A stretch of 64,000 nt of DNA from NCBI GenBank assembly GCA_046350655.1, contig JAXMAB010000007.1:248001-312000 (forward strand), written 5' to 3'. Within the stretch, counting starts at the first letter, position 1. Each line of letters begins with the position of its first letter. Of the stretch, positions 36,246 through 45,047 are shown one piece after another. Source of the stretch: JAEUHO01 sp046350655. Lineage in GTDB: Bacteria; Planctomycetota; PLA2; JAEUHO01. Under the pieces are notes generated by a model that saw nothing but the letters and a program-made list of their open reading frames with translations, was not told where the DNA came from and did not search any database. The translations under genes were made by a program, and so were the position numbers.

Positions 36246-37330
36246 ACGCGCCCCGCGACCCGATCGCCCGCGCCCTCGACGCCGCGCCGGCCGCGCCCCC
36301 GCCGCCGCCGGTGGCGCGCGTCTGGGAGGCCGTCCGCCTTGACGCGACGCGGCGCGCGCGACGGCGGCTCGTGCTGGCGGTCGCGGCGGGGTTGTGCGTC
36401 GCGATCGGCGCCGGCGCGTGGTTCGCGGCGGACCGCGGCGGGTCCGGCGGGCCGGCCGCGGTCGTCGTCGGGCTCGGGCGCGCGGCGGCGCCGGAGGCGT
36501 TCGTCCTGCGGCGCGCGGGCGCGGGCGCGGTCCCGTGGGACGGCGTCGTGGCGCCCTGGGACGACCTCGAGGCCCGCGAGGCCGCGACGCTCGACCTCGC
36601 CGCCGGCGCGACGCTGGCCCTCGAGGCCGGGGCCCGCGTCGTCGTCGCGTCGGGCGCGCGCGCGGTGCAGGCTGCCGGGCGCGTGCGGTACGACGTGCGG
36701 CACGACCCGTCGCGGCCGTTCACGGTCGTGGCGGCGGACGTCGAGATCGTGGACGTCGGGACGCGGTTCGTCGTGGACGTCGCGCCGGCGGAGCCCGCCG
36801 CGGCGCCGGGCTCGCCGTCCGGGTCGGGACGGGTGCTCGTGACCGTCGAGGAGGGCGAGGTCCGCGTCGGCGGGGCGCAGGGCCCCTCGCGGCGCCTCGG
36901 GGCCGGTCGCGGGCTCGCCCTCGTCGGCGGGGTGCCGACGGGCGAGGACTGGTCGGTGGACGCGCGGCCGGTGCTCCACCTGGACGTCGAGACGCCGAAC
37001 CCGAGGGCCGGCGAGCCCGTCGTATGTCGTGTGACCCTCCGCAATCCCACGGACGCCTGGCTGCCGCTCCCGGCCTCGGGGGCCGGGGGCCCCGTCTGGG
37101 TCGAGGTCACCGGGTCGGACGGCGTGCGGGTCCCGATCCGGGTGACCGACGCGATGCGACTTCCCCCCCGGACGCCGACCGTGATCCCCCCCCGGGGCGA
37201 GGCGGTCGTCCGGGTGCAGTTCGAGCGCACCTTCGCCTCGCCGGGGGCGTACCGTCTGCGGGCCGTCTATCGCCCCGCCGACGCGGTGGAACCGCCGCGT
37301 TCGCCGGAGGCCCTCCTCACGGTGCGCTGA
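36242..37330 (+). CDS. FecR-type transmembrane anti-sigma/sensor protein
   Basis: A 362-residue protein. A short cytoplasmic Pro-rich N-terminus (about 45 residues, the likely sigma-binding part) is followed by one membrane helix (L-V-L-A-V-A-A-G-L-C-V-A-I-G-A). An extracytoplasmic FecR domain contains P-F-T-V-V-A-A-D-V-E-I-V-D-V-G-T-R-F-V-V-D and V-T-V-E-E-G-E-V-R-V. The last ~110 residues form an Ig-like beta domain (V-V-C-R-V-T-L-R-N-P-T). GTG 36242 overlaps the sigma stop. Known FecR proteins relay a periplasmic signal to their ECF sigma factor. The signal here is unknown and no TonB receptor is encoded nearby. The DUF4175-like gene starts 3 nt after its stop. Confidence 0.85.
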   Translation: MNAPRDPIARALDAAPAAPPPPPVARVWEAVRLDATRRARRRLVLAVAAGLCVAIGAGAWFAADRGGSGGPAAVVVGLGRAAAPEAFVLRRAGAGAVPWDGVVAPWDDLEAREAATLDLAAGATLALEAGARVVVASGARAVQAAGRVRYDVRHDPSRPFTVVAADVEIVDVGTRFVVDVAPAEPAAAPGSPSGSGRVLVTVEEGEVRVGGAQGPSRRLGAGRGLALVGGVPTGEDWSVDARPVLHLDVETPNPRAGEPVVCRVTLRNPTDAWLPLPASGAGGPVWVEVTGSDGVRVPIRVTDAMRLPPRTPTVIPPRGEAVVRVQFERTFASPGAYRLRAVYRPADAVEPPRSPEALLTVR

Positions 37331-37333
37331 CCC

Positions 37334-39865
37334 ATGACGACGTCGATGCCCCCCCGGAGTCCCGCCCTCGCCCGGATCGTCGAGCGCCTCGCGCACCTGC
37401 GCGCGCGCGTGCGACGGATCTTCGCGACCGCGGGCGTCGGGCGCCTGCTCGCGTGGACCGCCGGGTGCCTCGTCGCGTGGTTCCTCGCCGACGTCTTCCT
37501 CGACCTGCCGCTCGGGGTCCGGCGCTTCGTCCGGCTCGGGCTGCTCGACCGCCCCGCGGACCTTTCGGTGGCGCCGTGGCTCGGGCTCCTCGGCGTGGCG
37601 GGGTCGCTGCTCGCGATCACGGCGCGCCACGGGAGCTCGCTCGCGGGCGCGTGCGCGTTCGCCGTCGCGGGCGTGCCCGGCGTGCTCTGCTGGGTCGCCG
37701 CGCGCCACCTGCTGTCGCCGCTGCGGATCCCGCTGCCCGACGACGCGCTCGCGTTGAGCGTCGAGGCGCGGTTCCGCGGCCTCGAGGACCGGCTGGCGGC
37801 CGCGCTCGACTTCGACCGCGAGATCGCGGCGCCGACGCGCGGCGAGAGCCCCGCGATGATGGCCCGCGTCGTGGACCAGGCCGCCGCGGAGGCGGACCGG
37901 CTCGAGTTCGCCACGGTCGCGTCCGCGCGATCCGCGCGGCGGGCGCTCCTCGCGGGCCTCGGCGGGGCCGCCGCGGCCGCCGTGGTGTTCCTCGCGTTCG
38001 CGTCCGACGCGGGCCTGTGGGCGCGCCGCGCGCTCGCGCTCGAGGACGTGCCGTGGCCGCGGCGCACGACGATCGTCGCCGTCGCCGTGGACGCCGCGGG
38101 CGCCGAGCGCGTGGTGGACCCGGGGACGCCCTACGTCGCGGCCCTGGGCCAGTCGCTGGTCGGGCTCGCGCGCGCGCAGGGCCGCGTCCCGGCCGAGGTC
38201 GAGATCGTGGACCGCGTGGCCTCGGGCGGGACGGACGAGCGGCCGCTCGCGCACCGGATGCGCCCCGTGGCGGACCGCGAGGGGCTGTTCGAGCACGAGT
38301 TCCGCGACGTGCGGAGCGACTTCGAGTTCTCGCTGCGCGGCGGCGACGACGACGACGGGCTGCCGACCTACCGCGTCGTCGTCCGCGTGCCGCCGCGCGT
38401 GACGGCGCTGCGGGCCGACCTCGTCTTCCCGGCCTACCTCGGCCTGCCGCCGCGGCGCGTCGAGGGCGGGACGCTGCAGGCCCCCGCGGGCACGAAGGTG
38501 TCGGTCGCGTTCTCGTCGGACGCCGTGGCCGGCACGACCGGCGGCGTGGCGCGCGCGGAGGCGTTCGTCGGCGACGTGGCGGCCCCCGTCGTGCGCGAGG
38601 GCGACACGTTCCGCTTCGGGTTCGACGCGGAGACGAGCACGCGCTACCGGCTGCGGATCGTCACGACCGACGGCCGCGAGAACGACCCGGCGGCGGACAC
38701 GTACGACGTCACGGTGGACCCCGACACGCCGCCGCGCCCGGACTGGATCTTCCCGCGCGGCGGCGGCCTCGCGACGACGGCGAAGGGGCGCCTGCCGCTG
38801 TTCCTCGACACGCGGGACGACCACGGGATCTCGTCGATCCGCCTCGAGGTCCTCCTCGGCGCGTCGGAGACGCCGACCGTCGTGCCGCTGTCGGCGCGCA
38901 CCGCCGCGGCGCCGGACGGCGCGAACGACCGCGCGTACGGCGCGACGTCGATCCTCTCGTACCACCCGCTCGAGCTGCCGGACGTCCTTCCCCCGGGCTC
39001 GAAGCTGCAGCTCCCGACCCGCGTCCAGGTGCGGGCCGTGGCCACGGACGCCAAGGGCCAGGAGGCCGCCGGGCCGTGGGTCGCGGTGGACGTGCTCCAG
39101 CCCGACGAGGTCGAGCGCGGGCTCGCGACGCAGCGCTCGCGCGCCAAGGCCGACGTGGAGGCCGTCCGCGAGGAGGTGGCGAAGCTCGACGCGATGCTCG
39201 GCGACCTCGCGGCGCAGGGCACGCTCTCGGAGGCCGACCGCAGCGTGCTGCGCGACGTGCAGTTCCGCGTGGGGAAGGCCCGCGGCGACCTCGACCGCGC
39301 GGGCCGCGCCGTGACGTCGATCTTCACCTCCTACGCGTACGGCCGCCTCGGCGCCGAGGCGCCGACCGCGACGATCCTGGCGCTCCTCGACCGCCGGCAC
39401 CGCGCGACGTTCACGCGCGCCGCGGAGGACCGCGGCGCCGCCGCGCCGGCCGGCGGCGAGCCGGCCGACGACGCGGACGACGTGTTCCCGTGGGCCGCGT
39501 TCCGCGAGCTCGTCGCGGCGCGCCGGGACCGCACGCTGTTCGACTCCGGCGTGCTCGAGAAGGTCATCACGGTCGTCGAGCGCGTCGTGGAAGCGGCGGC
39601 CGACCGCGGCCCGGCGGCCCTCGAGGTCGCGACGCGGGTCGCCCGCGACGGCGGCGCGGCCGAGCTGCCGGCGCTGCGCGCGGCGGTGAGCGCGTGGCGC
39701 GCGTCGCTCGACGCGACCGTCACGGCCATGGCGGAGTGGCAGTCGCTCGCGGAGCTGACCCTGTTCGTCCGGCGCCTGCTCGAGGAGCAGGAGCGGATCG
39801 ACCACGACCTCAAGACGCTCGACACCGGCGGCGGCCGCGCCGGGTCCGCCCCGGGCGGACGATGA
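37334..39865 (+). CDS. DUF4175-like membrane protein
   Basis: An 843-residue protein. The N-terminal 150 residues hold two to three membrane helices (L-L-A-W-T-A-G-C-L-V-A-W-F-L, L-G-L-L-G-V-A-G-S-L-L). After L-S-V-E-A-R-F-R-G-L-E-D-R-L there is another helix near residue 205. The large remainder is extracytoplasmic: beta-rich domains to about 590 (including L-V-F-P-A-Y-L-G-L-P and D-T-R-D-D-H-G-I), then long charged helices with coiled-coil character. This layout fits the DUF4175 family of large membrane proteins, commonly followed by a long coiled-coil gene. It is 3 nt from the FecR gene and overlaps nothing else. Function unknown; the family name is from pattern memory, so moderately sure. 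Confidence 0.75.
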   Translation: MTTSMPPRSPALARIVERLAHLRARVRRIFATAGVGRLLAWTAGCLVAWFLADVFLDLPLGVRRFVRLGLLDRPADLSVAPWLGLLGVAGSLLAITARHGSSLAGACAFAVAGVPGVLCWVAARHLLSPLRIPLPDDALALSVEARFRGLEDRLAAALDFDREIAAPTRGESPAMMARVVDQAAAEADRLEFATVASARSARRALLAGLGGAAAAAVVFLAFASDAGLWARRALALEDVPWPRRTTIVAVAVDAAGAERVVDPGTPYVAALGQSLVGLARAQGRVPAEVEIVDRVASGGTDERPLAHRMRPVADREGLFEHEFRDVRSDFEFSLRGGDDDDGLPTYRVVVRVPPRVTALRADLVFPAYLGLPPRRVEGGTLQAPAGTKVSVAFSSDAVAGTTGGVARAEAFVGDVAAPVVREGDTFRFGFDAETSTRYRLRIVTTDGRENDPAADTYDVTVDPDTPPRPDWIFPRGGGLATTAKGRLPLFLDTRDDHGISSIRLEVLLGASETPTVVPLSARTAAAPDGANDRAYGATSILSYHPLELPDVLPPGSKLQLPTRVQVRAVATDAKGQEAAGPWVAVDVLQPDEVERGLATQRSRAKADVEAVREEVAKLDAMLGDLAAQGTLSEADRSVLRDVQFRVGKARGDLDRAGRAVTSIFTSYAYGRLGAEAPTATILALLDRRHRATFTRAAEDRGAAAPAGGEPADDADDVFPWAAFRELVAARRDRTLFDSGVLEKVITVVERVVEAAADRGPAALEVATRVARDGGAAELPALRAAVSAWRASLDATVTAMAEWQSLAELTLFVRRLLEEQERIDHDLKTLDTGGGRAGSAPGGR

Positions 39866-39900
39866 CGCCGCCCCGACCGCACCGCGCCTGGGAGCCTCCC

Positions 39901-42900
39901 ATGACCCCGATCCCCCCGAACGCCCCCCGTCGCGCGACGCTCCTCCGCCGGGCCCGCCGCCTCCTCCCGCTCGCGTGGCTCGCCGTCGCCGTCCCCGCCC
40001 GCGCCGAGGACGCGCCGCCCCCGCCGAAGGCCGACACGTCGAGCCTCGCGGACAGCCAGCGCGCGGTCAAGGAACGCATCGACGACCTCGTCGGCAAGAT
40101 GTCGTCGCTCGCGGACGAGATGGCGGCGATGAACTACCGCCACGAGGCGGACATCCTGCGCGCGGGCGTGGACGCGGTGCGGACGGGCAACCTTGCCGGC
40201 ATCGCGGCCGACGTCGCGAGCGCGCTCGAGAAGTCGCTGCCGGGCGAGGCGCGGACGAAGTCGGAGGCGGTCCTCCGCGGCCTGCGCGAGCTGCAGGCGA
40301 TCCTCGAGGACCGCTCGCGCGACCAGAGCCGCCGGAAGATCGAGGAGCGCCTCGAGGCGGTCCGCGCCGCGGCCACGCAGGCCGACGCGCTCGCCCGCGA
40401 GGAGGCCGCGCTCCGCTCGAAGATCGACGAGGCGCGCGCGGCCGCCCGCACGGACGCGGCCCGCCGCGCCGCGGAGCTCGCGCAGGAGGTGAAGGCCCTC
40501 CGCGACGAGCAGGAGGCGCTGCGCCGCACCACCGAGGACGACGCGCAGCGCGCCGTGGAGCGCGCGATCGCCAGCGTGGACGCGATCCGGCAGGCGCAGG
40601 CGGACGTGCTCGCGCGCGCGAAGGCCGCGGAGGAGCGCAAGGCCGCGGCGACGCAGGGCGCGACGGACGAGGCGGCACGGGCGGCCGAGGACCTGGCCCG
40701 CCGCGAGCGCGAGGCGGCGGCTCGCGGCGCGACGGCGGCGTCGATCGAGGAGGCCCTCGAGCGGGTCGCGGACCTCGCCAAGGAAGCGGCGCGCGGGACG
40801 TCGGCGACCGAGGCCCGGACGTCGGCGCCGGACGCGGAGGCCGTCGCGACGGCCGCGGAGCGCGCGTCGGCGGCGGGGGCGAAGCCCGCGGACACGGCGG
40901 CGGCCGAGGAGGCCGCGAAGGCGGCGGAGGCCCTCGCCGGGCGGCTCGCGCGCGCGGGGCAGACGCCGCCGCGCCCGGACGCGGACGCGAAGCGTGCCGG
41001 CGCGGACGGCGGCGCAACGCCCGGCATGGACGGCGGCGAGGCCCCGGCCATGGGCGGTGGCGACGCGCCCGGCATGGACGGCGGCGAGGCCCCGGCCATG
41101 GGCGGTGGCGACGCGCCCGGCATGGACGGCGGCGAGGCCGCGGCCATGGGCGGCGGTGACGCGCCCGGCATGGACGGCGGCGAGGCCGCGGCCATGGGCG
41201 GCGGCGACGCGCCCGGCATGGACGGCGGCGAGGCCGCGGCGATGGGCGGCGGCGACGCGCCCGACATGGACGGCGGCGAGGCCGCGGCCATGGGCGGCGG
41301 CGACGCGCCCGGCATGGACGGCAGCGAGGCCGCGGCCATGGGCGGCGGCGACGCGCCGGGCAAGGACGGCGGCGAGGCGTCGAGCCGCGCCCCGAGCGCG
41401 GAGGCGCTGCGGCGCGCCCTGTCGTCGCTCGCCTCGGCGGCCCGCGGCGGGGCCGGCGCGAAGGACGCGACCACGAAGGCCGCGCAGGCGGTGCGTGATG
41501 CCGCGGCCGCGGCGCGGTCCGGCCGCGCGGACGACGCGCGCGACCTGCAGGACCTCGCGGCGCGCGCCGCGAGCCTGCGGAACGCGGTCGAGCGGCTCGG
41601 CCAACGGCCCGGCGCCGACGCGGCCGCGACCGCGGAGGCCTCGAAGGCGCTCGACCGCGCCACGGCGGCGCTCGGGGAAGCCTCGGCGGCCGCGGAGCGG
41701 AACGACGACCTCGCGTCCGGCGCCGCCTCCGAGCGCGCGCGGTCCGCGCTCGGGACCGCGGCGAAGGCCCTGGCGCGCGCGGCGGCCGCGGCGCGCGGCG
41801 CGACCGGGAGCGCCCGGCCGGCGCCCGGCACGCCGGCGGGCCCGGCGACGGACGAGGCGCAGCGCCGCGCCGAGGCCGACGCGCTCGCGAAGCGCCTCGA
41901 CGCCCTCGAGCGCGCGATGTCGGAGGGCGCGTCGCGTCCCGGCGACGCCGCGATGGGCGACGGGTCGCCGTCGGGGGCCGACGGGGCCGCGATGGGCGCC
42001 GACGGGGCCGCGATGGGTTCGGACGGCGCGGCCATGGCGGACGGCGGATCGCCGGCGGCGGGCCCGTCGGGTCGCGCCGAGGCGCCGGGCCTCGACGACG
42101 TGAAGGCGGCGGCCGCCGAGGTGCGCGCCGCGGCCGAGGCGATGGCCCGCGCCGAGGGTTCGATGGGCGCGGGCGCCGGCGGCGCGAAGGACGCCGCGAA
42201 GGCGGCGGCCGCGCAGACCGAGGCCGCGGACCGGCTGCGGCGCGCGGCCGAGCGGCTCGGGAGCGAGGCGACGGTCCGCGCCGAGGTCGCGCAAGAGCAG
42301 CAGCGCGTCCGCCGCGGCGCCGAGAACGTCGCGGAGTCGCTGGAGCGGCAGGCCCGGGCGGCGGAGCGCCAGGCGGGGACGAACCCGACGGGCGCGGACG
42401 CGGGACGCGCGGGCGGCGAGGCCGGCATGGCCGGTGGCGAAGCCGGGATGGCCGACGGCGACGCCGGCATGGCCGGCGGCGAAGCGGGCATGGCCGGTGG
42501 CGAAGCCGGGATGGCCGGTGGCGAAGCGGGCATGGCCGGTGGCGAGGCCGGCATGGCCGGCGGCGAAGCCGGCATGGCCGGTGGCGAAGCCGGCATGGCC
42601 GGTGGCGAAGCGGGCATGGCCGGTGGCGAAGCGGGCATGGCCGGTGGCGAGGCCGGCATGGCCGGCGGCGAAGCGGGCATGGCCGGCGGCGAGACGCCGC
42701 CCCCGACGCCGGCTCCGCAGGCCGAGGCCGCCCGCGAGGCCGCGCGCAGCCTGCGCGAGGCCGCGGAGCGGATGAAGGAGGCCCAGGCCGCGCTCGAGAA
42801 CGACCGCGGGGCCGCGGGGACCGCCGCGCAGCGCGAGGCCCTCGAGGCCGTCGAACGCGCGAAGCGGGCGCTCGAGGCGCAGGCGCGGCGGCTGCGCGAG

Positions 42901-44127
42901 GAGGCCGCCGAACGCGACCGCGCCTTGGCCGAGGCCCAGCGTCGCCTGCGCGACAAGGCCGAGGAGGCGCGCAAGGCCGCCGCCGCCCTCGAGCCGCAGT
43001 CCGACGCGGCCAAGAAGGCCGCGGCCGAGGCCGAGGCGGCGCTCGCGCAGGCGTCGCGGCAGATGGAGCAGGCGGCGAGCGAGGCGAGCAGCGGGCAGCG
43101 GAGCAAGTCGGCGGGCTCGCAGGCGCAGGCGGGCGGGTCGATGGAGCAGGCCCAGCAGGCGCTCGAGAAGGCCGGCGAGGAGAGCGGCGACGAGGCCGAC
43201 ACGCGCCGTCAGCTCAAGGAGCTCGAGGCCGAGCAGAAGGAGATCCGCCGGAAGATGAAGGACCTCCAGGACCTGCTGGCGAAGGCCGACAACGCGCAGG
43301 CCAAGCGGTCGGCCCAGTCCGCCCAGCAGAAGATGGAGGACGCGGAGCGCAGCCTCGACGCCGGCTCGTCGTCGTCGGCGTCCGACAACGCCGAGGAGGC
43401 CCGCCGCTACCTCGAGCAGGCGAAGCAGGAGCTCGAGCGGGAGCGCCGCCGGTACGAGTCGCTCCGCCAGGAGGAGATGCTCTACCGGCTCGTGCAGGAC
43501 CTGAAGGACTTCCGCACGGAGGAGGAGCGCATCCGCGGGCAGGTGAAGTCGATCTCCGACGCGGCCGCCGGCGGCTCGCTGGCCCGCGTCCAGCGCCGCA
43601 CGCTGCGCGCGCTCGCCGACGACCAGTCGAAGCTCCGCGGCAAGGTGGACGAGCGCGCGAAGGCGGTCCGCGACGAAGGGTCGATCACGTTCGGGACCGC
43701 CCTCGAGGGCCTGTCGATCGACATGGGCGAGGTCGCGCGACTCCTCGGCGACGACCAGCACGAGGTCCACGTGCAGCAGCTCGCGTCCGAGGTGATCGTC
43801 GAGATCACGCAGCTGATCCAGGCGTTCGAGGACGAGATCGCCCGCCGGAAGAAGCCGGGCGACCAGGGCCAGGGCGAGCCGCCGGGCGGGCAGCAGCCGC
43901 CCCCGAAGCCGGTGCTGGTGCCGCCGTCGGTCGAGATCAAGCTGCTGCGCCGGCTGCAGATGGACCTCAACGCGAAGGTCGAGGCCCTGTGGCGCTCCCA
44001 GCAGGGCCTGCGCAAGGGTGAGGTCGACGAGGCCCAGCGCCGCACCCTCGAGCGGCTCTACCACCAGCAGCAGAAGCTCGCCGACGACCTCGAGGCGCTG
44101 CTCAAGTCCGTGTTCCGCGGTTCGTGA
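39901..44127 (+). CDS. Giant exported coiled-coil protein with two Gly/Ala/Met tandem-repeat blocks
   Basis: A 1408-residue protein. The ATG at 39901 is preferred over 39862 because a GGGAG lies 7 nt before it and a signal-like segment (L-L-P-L-A-W-L-A-V-A-V-P-A-R-A-E-D) follows. Residues ~45-370 are Ala/Glu/Arg-rich helix with coiled-coil character. Seven 16-residue repeats (41023-41358) come next, more helix, a D-G-A-A-M-G degenerate patch, thirteen 7-residue G-G-E-A-G-M-A repeats (42412-42684), then about 450 residues of strongly charged coiled coil (E-R-E-R-R-R-Y-E-S-L-R-Q-E-E). It matches no enzyme and resembles a long fibrous or spacer protein working with the preceding DUF4175-like membrane protein. 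Exact repeat numbers may vary between strains. Coding is certain; function unknown. Confidence 0.85.
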   Translation: MTPIPPNAPRRATLLRRARRLLPLAWLAVAVPARAEDAPPPPKADTSSLADSQRAVKERIDDLVGKMSSLADEMAAMNYRHEADILRAGVDAVRTGNLAGIAADVASALEKSLPGEARTKSEAVLRGLRELQAILEDRSRDQSRRKIEERLEAVRAAATQADALAREEAALRSKIDEARAAARTDAARRAAELAQEVKALRDEQEALRRTTEDDAQRAVERAIASVDAIRQAQADVLARAKAAEERKAAATQGATDEAARAAEDLARREREAAARGATAASIEEALERVADLAKEAARGTSATEARTSAPDAEAVATAAERASAAGAKPADTAAAEEAAKAAEALAGRLARAGQTPPRPDADAKRAGADGGATPGMDGGEAPAMGGGDAPGMDGGEAPAMGGGDAPGMDGGEAAAMGGGDAPGMDGGEAAAMGGGDAPGMDGGEAAAMGGGDAPDMDGGEAAAMGGGDAPGMDGSEAAAMGGGDAPGKDGGEASSRAPSAEALRRALSSLASAARGGAGAKDATTKAAQAVRDAAAAARSGRADDARDLQDLAARAASLRNAVERLGQRPGADAAATAEASKALDRATAALGEASAAAERNDDLASGAASERARSALGTAAKALARAAAAARGATGSARPAPGTPAGPATDEAQRRAEADALAKRLDALERAMSEGASRPGDAAMGDGSPSGADGAAMGADGAAMGSDGAAMADGGSPAAGPSGRAEAPGLDDVKAAAAEVRAAAEAMARAEGSMGAGAGGAKDAAKAAAAQTEAADRLRRAAERLGSEATVRAEVAQEQQRVRRGAENVAESLERQARAAERQAGTNPTGADAGRAGGEAGMAGGEAGMADGDAGMAGGEAGMAGGEAGMAGGEAGMAGGEAGMAGGEAGMAGGEAGMAGGEAGMAGGEAGMAGGEAGMAGGEAGMAGGETPPPTPAPQAEAAREAARSLREAAERMKEAQAALENDRGAAGTAAQREALEAVERAKRALEAQARRLREEAAERDRALAEAQRRLRDKAEEARKAAAALEPQSDAAKKAAAEAEAALAQASRQMEQAASEASSGQRSKSAGSQAQAGGSMEQAQQALEKAGEESGDEADTRRQLKELEAEQKEIRRKMKDLQDLLAKADNAQAKRSAQSAQQKMEDAERSLDAGSSSSASDNAEEARRYLEQAKQELERERRRYESLRQEEMLYRLVQDLKDFRTEEERIRGQVKSISDAAAGGSLARVQRRTLRALADDQSKLRGKVDERAKAVRDEGSITFGTALEGLSIDMGEVARLLGDDQHEVHVQQLASEVIVEITQLIQAFEDEIARRKKPGDQGQGEPPGGQQPPPKPVLVPPSVEIKLLRRLQMDLNAKVEALWRSQQGLRKGEVDEAQRRTLERLYHQQQKLADDLEALLKSVFRGS
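41023..41358 (+). repeat. Seven tandem 48-bp repeats inside the coiled-coil gene
   Basis: Seven consecutive units coding G-M-D-G-G-E-A-x-A-M-G-G-G-D-A-P (x is P in the first two, A later), plus a partial eighth unit with K for M. Units are nearly identical at DNA level, indicating recent duplication. Confidence 0.9.
42412..42684 (+). repeat. Thirteen tandem 21-bp repeats inside the coiled-coil gene
   Basis: Thirteen 21-bp units coding G-G-E-A-G-M-A (third unit D-G-D-A-G-M-A). DNA differences are mostly synonymous (GGT/GGC, GAA/GAG), which suggests selection on the peptide with slippage changing copy number. Confidence 0.9.
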
Positions 44128-44139
44128 CCGGAGGCTCCC

Positions 44140-44976
44140 ATGCGCATCCCCGACCGTCCGTTCCTCCGCCGTGTGCTCGCCGTCGCGGCGGGCATCGTGC
44201 TGCTGCCGTTCCTCGCGTCGCCCGCGCGCGCGGAGGACGGCGAGGGCGAGGAGAGCCCCGACGCGGTCCAGGCGAAGATCAAGGCGCAGATGGAGAAGAT
44301 CATCCGTCTGATGCGCGAGAACCAGCAGGCGCTGCTCGAGGCGTCGCTCGGGAGCGGCAAGAAGCCGGCCGGCGCCGAGATCGACCCGCCGGAGGACCCC
44401 GACGCGCCGGCGCCGCCGCCCGCGGGGCAGGCCGGCGGCGACCCGGGCATGGGCGGCGGCACGCCGCCTCCCGGAGGCACGCCGCCTCCGGGCGGCACCC
44501 CGCCTCCGGGGGGCGGGCCGGGCGGGTCGGGCGAAGAGGCCCGCCGCTCGCTCGACGAGCTCATCCGCACGACGACCGGCACCGGCGGCGCGATCCCGAA
44601 CGAGCTCGAGGAGCTGGTGCGGATGATCCCGACGCAGGGCAACGGCGGCGGCGGCGGGAGCGGGGGCGACCCGAGCGGCAGCGGCCAGACGGGCAAGGAC
44701 CTCTCGAACCCCGACGACCCGTCGTCGGGCAAGCCGGACCCGAAGGACGGCGCGAAGAAGGAAGGCGAGGACCCGAAGAAGGGCGACCAGCCCCCGCCGG
44801 AGGACGAGAAGGGCGACCCGGCCGACGGCGGCCCGCCGGCGTGGTTCACGTCGCTGCCCCCCACCGTCCGGCGCGCGATCGTGACCGGCAAGACCGACGA
44901 CGTACCCCCGCGGTACCGCGCCGCGATCGAGCGCTACCGGAAGTGGCTCGCGAAGCAGACCCACGACCGCAAGTAG
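44140..44976 (+). CDS. Small exported protein with Gly/Pro-rich linker
   Basis: A 278-residue protein with a signal peptide (R-V-L-A-V-A-A-G-I-V-L-L-P-F-L, cleavage near A-R-A-E-D). A short charged helix follows, then a low-complexity G/P linker with three T-P-P-P-G-G units, a helical segment (R-R-S-L-D-E-L-I-R), a second G/S/K/D-rich linker, and a conserved-looking C-terminal block with W-F-T-S-L-P-P-T-V-R-R-A-I and P-P-R-Y-R-A-A-I-E-R-Y-R-K-W-L. The ATG has an excellent Shine-Dalgarno (GGAGG, 5 nt upstream), and the gene starts 12 nt after the coiled-coil gene, so they form one operon. The C-terminal block resembles the short motif that ends many exported planctomycete operon partners, but I cannot name a family. 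Confidence 0.75.
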   Translation: MRIPDRPFLRRVLAVAAGIVLLPFLASPARAEDGEGEESPDAVQAKIKAQMEKIIRLMRENQQALLEASLGSGKKPAGAEIDPPEDPDAPAPPPAGQAGGDPGMGGGTPPPGGTPPPGGTPPPGGGPGGSGEEARRSLDELIRTTTGTGGAIPNELEELVRMIPTQGNGGGGGSGGDPSGSGQTGKDLSNPDDPSSGKPDPKDGAKKEGEDPKKGDQPPPEDEKGDPADGGPPAWFTSLPPTVRRAIVTGKTDDVPPRYRAAIERYRKWLAKQTHDRK

Positions 44977-45022
44977 GCCGCCCGCACGGGGCGGCGGCCC
45001 CGACGGGCGGCGCGGCCCGCGG

Positions 45023-45028
45023 TACGAT
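45023..45028 (+). promoter_or_regulatory. TANNNT -10 element before the second alpha-toroid gene
   Basis: TACGAT overlaps the upstream candidate ATG at 45027 and lies 19 nt before the ATG at 45048, which favours the latter as the real start. Confidence 0.3.
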
Positions 45029-45047
45029 GCGCGCGGCGTCCCGACCC

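Noticed and set aside
40134..43202. Minus-strand frame coding P-P-A-M-P-A-S repeats
   Set aside because: Another complement of the same repeat arrays; Ser/Ala/Pro shadow, no start signal.
39331..44964. Minus-strand open frame of 1877 codons with repetitive A-G-H-A-G-F units
   Set aside because: It is the complement of the coiled-coil gene; its repeats mirror the tandem repeats of the sense strand, which has the signal peptide and Shine-Dalgarno.
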